From Mantamonas sphyraenae (Eukaryota > CRuMs > Mantamonadidae): a DNA stretch of 64,000 bases. Under the pieces are notes generated by a model. It saw only the letters and a list, made by a program, of their open reading frames with translations. It ran no database searches and was not told the DNA's origin. Location: contig JAPMXV010000061.1 of the NCBI GenBank assembly GCA_026936335.1, positions 248,001-312,000 of the forward strand. Reading direction: 5' to 3'. Of this stretch, positions 63,003 to 64,000 are shown one piece after another (the first letter of the stretch is position 1; the number at the start of each line of letters is the position of its first letter). The translations under genes were made by a program, and so were the position numbers.

Positions 63003-64000
63003 TTAGTCGTCGATGCGTTGACGTTTGCGATCTGCAGAGGAGGGGTGATGGAGGTCGCCTTGGAGTTGGGGGAGTGTGCAGTGGTGGAGAACTCGCTGAA
63101 AGACCTCGTCTGGGAGGGTGGTCCAGAGTGCGGACGGGTGGTAGACGTCCATGGAGCCGGCGGAGAAAAGGAGGTCGCGCTCAGTGGTGTTCATCAACAG
63201 AGCAGTCTCGATGGTTGTGTCGACATGGGTGGGAGCCAGCCAGTGCCAGGTGGTGGACCATGGGAGGGAGGCAGGGGGCGGAGGACCTTTCATCAGTCGC
63301 AGAAGGGGGGAGAGGTGATCTTTGCCGCTCATCTCAGCCAAGCGAACGGCCTGCGGGGAGGAAAAGCCGTGTTGGACAAGGATGCTGACGCTTCGGGCGT
63401 CGTCGTGGCGGACAGCGACGGTGAGGGCATCGGAGGTGTTTTTGGTGATGCGCTTGGCCGTCAACAGGCGTTGGAGGAGCGCATGGTCGCCAATTGCATT
63501 TACGAGTGGGGCGCCGCCTTCGCAGTCGACACTTGGGTCCGCGCCATGGGCGATGAGAAGGTCGATCATGGCGTCGTTTCGGTTTTCGAGGGCTGAGCCG
63601 AGCGGAGTGGCCCCGAACTCGTCCCATGTGTGGACATTGATTCCAGGGAGTGTGAGAAGCCTGCGGACGACGTCTATATGGTTGTATCGGGCAGCCTGGT
63701 TGAGGGGTTCGGTGAAATTGGAATCGTTGAGGGAGGATGCCGGTGCGCCGAGGTCGAGCAAGGCGTCGACGAGGTCGAGGTCACCATGCTGGGCGGCGAT
63801 GCAGAGCGGAGCGGTGTTTGAACGAGACGGACTGTCGCTCACCCAGCCTAGGTGGGCACTGGCAGAGGCGAGCAGAGCGACGGCTTCGGGGCAGCGCAGG
63901 CGGACGGCTCTGGCAACAGGGGTCAGAGGCTCGCGGTCAGATGACTGGTCAATGTCTGCGCCGAGATCGAGCATGGTTTGCAAGGCGTCCAGGTTGCGAA
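63003..64000 (-). CDS. Ankyrin-repeat protein (5' partial)
   Basis: The frame is open to the right edge, so the N-terminus is outside the window; about 332 codons are visible. Ankyrin repeats mediate protein binding. Repeats are recognisable from units such as TPVARAVRLRCPEAVALLAS, APLCIAAQHGDLDLVDALLD, EPLNQAARYNHIDVVRRLLT and TPLGSALENRNDAMIDLLIA. After about five or six repeats the C-terminus contains DEVFQRVLHHCTLPQLQGDL, which may be a short F-box-like helix pair (weak). It ends in a basic tail KRQRIDD. No function beyond binding can be given. The stop is TAA at 63005-63003. Confidence 0.88.
   Translation of the reverse strand, partial: RNLDALQTMLDLGADIDQSSDREPLTPVARAVRLRCPEAVALLASASAHLGWVSDSPSRSNTAPLCIAAQHGDLDLVDALLDLGAPASSLNDSNFTEPLNQAARYNHIDVVRRLLTLPGINVHTWDEFGATPLGSALENRNDAMIDLLIAHGADPSVDCEGGAPLVNAIGDHALLQRLLTAKRITKNTSDALTVAVRHDDARSVSILVQHGFSSPQAVRLAEMSGKDHLSPLLRLMKGPPPPASLPWSTTWHWLAPTHVDTTIETALLMNTTERDLLFSAGSMDVYHPSALWTTLPDEVFQRVLHHCTLPQLQGDLHHPSSADRKRQRIDD

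Noticed and set aside
63981-63983. TTG at 63983 as start of the ankyrin gene
   Set aside because: The frame continues to the right edge with ankyrin-like sequence, so the gene is partial.
1-64000. tRNA, rRNA, transposon or viral genes
   Set aside because: No cloverleaf, rRNA core, transposase, reverse transcriptase or viral hallmark was found by reading.

Overview
This is nuclear DNA of a unicellular eukaryote, not of a bacterium. It contains GT-AG introns, HECT, UBR-box, RasGAP, PH and PTPDC1-type proteins, a BUD31 splicing factor and a DDB1 orthologue. The sequence is GC-rich and gene-dense. The mix of genes suggests an amoeboid or flagellate protist. An apusomonad such as Thecamonas is my best guess, but that is recognition from gene style only.

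Layout, left to right: (1) the 3' part of a HECT ubiquitin ligase (+, cut by the left edge); (2) a giant 5,188-residue HECT ligase (-), tail to tail with the first; (3) a Nudix hydrolase (+) head to head with it; (4) a glutaminyl-peptide cyclotransferase (-); (5) a PTPDC1-like phosphatase (+); (6) BUD31/G10 (-); (7) a repeat-stalk membrane protein (-) whose frame is broken in a minisatellite; (8) DDB1 (-); (9) a RasGAP with two GAP modules and eight or nine PH domains (+); (10) a 6,977-residue multidomain surface protein (+) with a polytopic membrane module; (11) the 3' part of an ankyrin-repeat gene (-, cut by the right edge).

I assembled the spliced genes by matching splice phases by hand. 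Twenty introns (65-291 bp) fit in phase. They sit mainly near the 5' ends, followed by very long uninterrupted exons (15.4 kb in the second HECT gene, 20.4 kb in the surface protein). Gaps between coding regions are mostly 16-94 bp; only the DDB1/RasGAP gap is longer (180 bp). No tRNA, rRNA, CRISPR array or transposon was seen.

The genes do not form one pathway. Three themes recur: ubiquitin signalling (two HECT ligases, DDB1), Ras/phosphatase signalling (RasGAP, PTPDC1-like), and the secretory pathway or cell surface (glutaminyl cyclase, repeat-stalk protein, giant surface protein).
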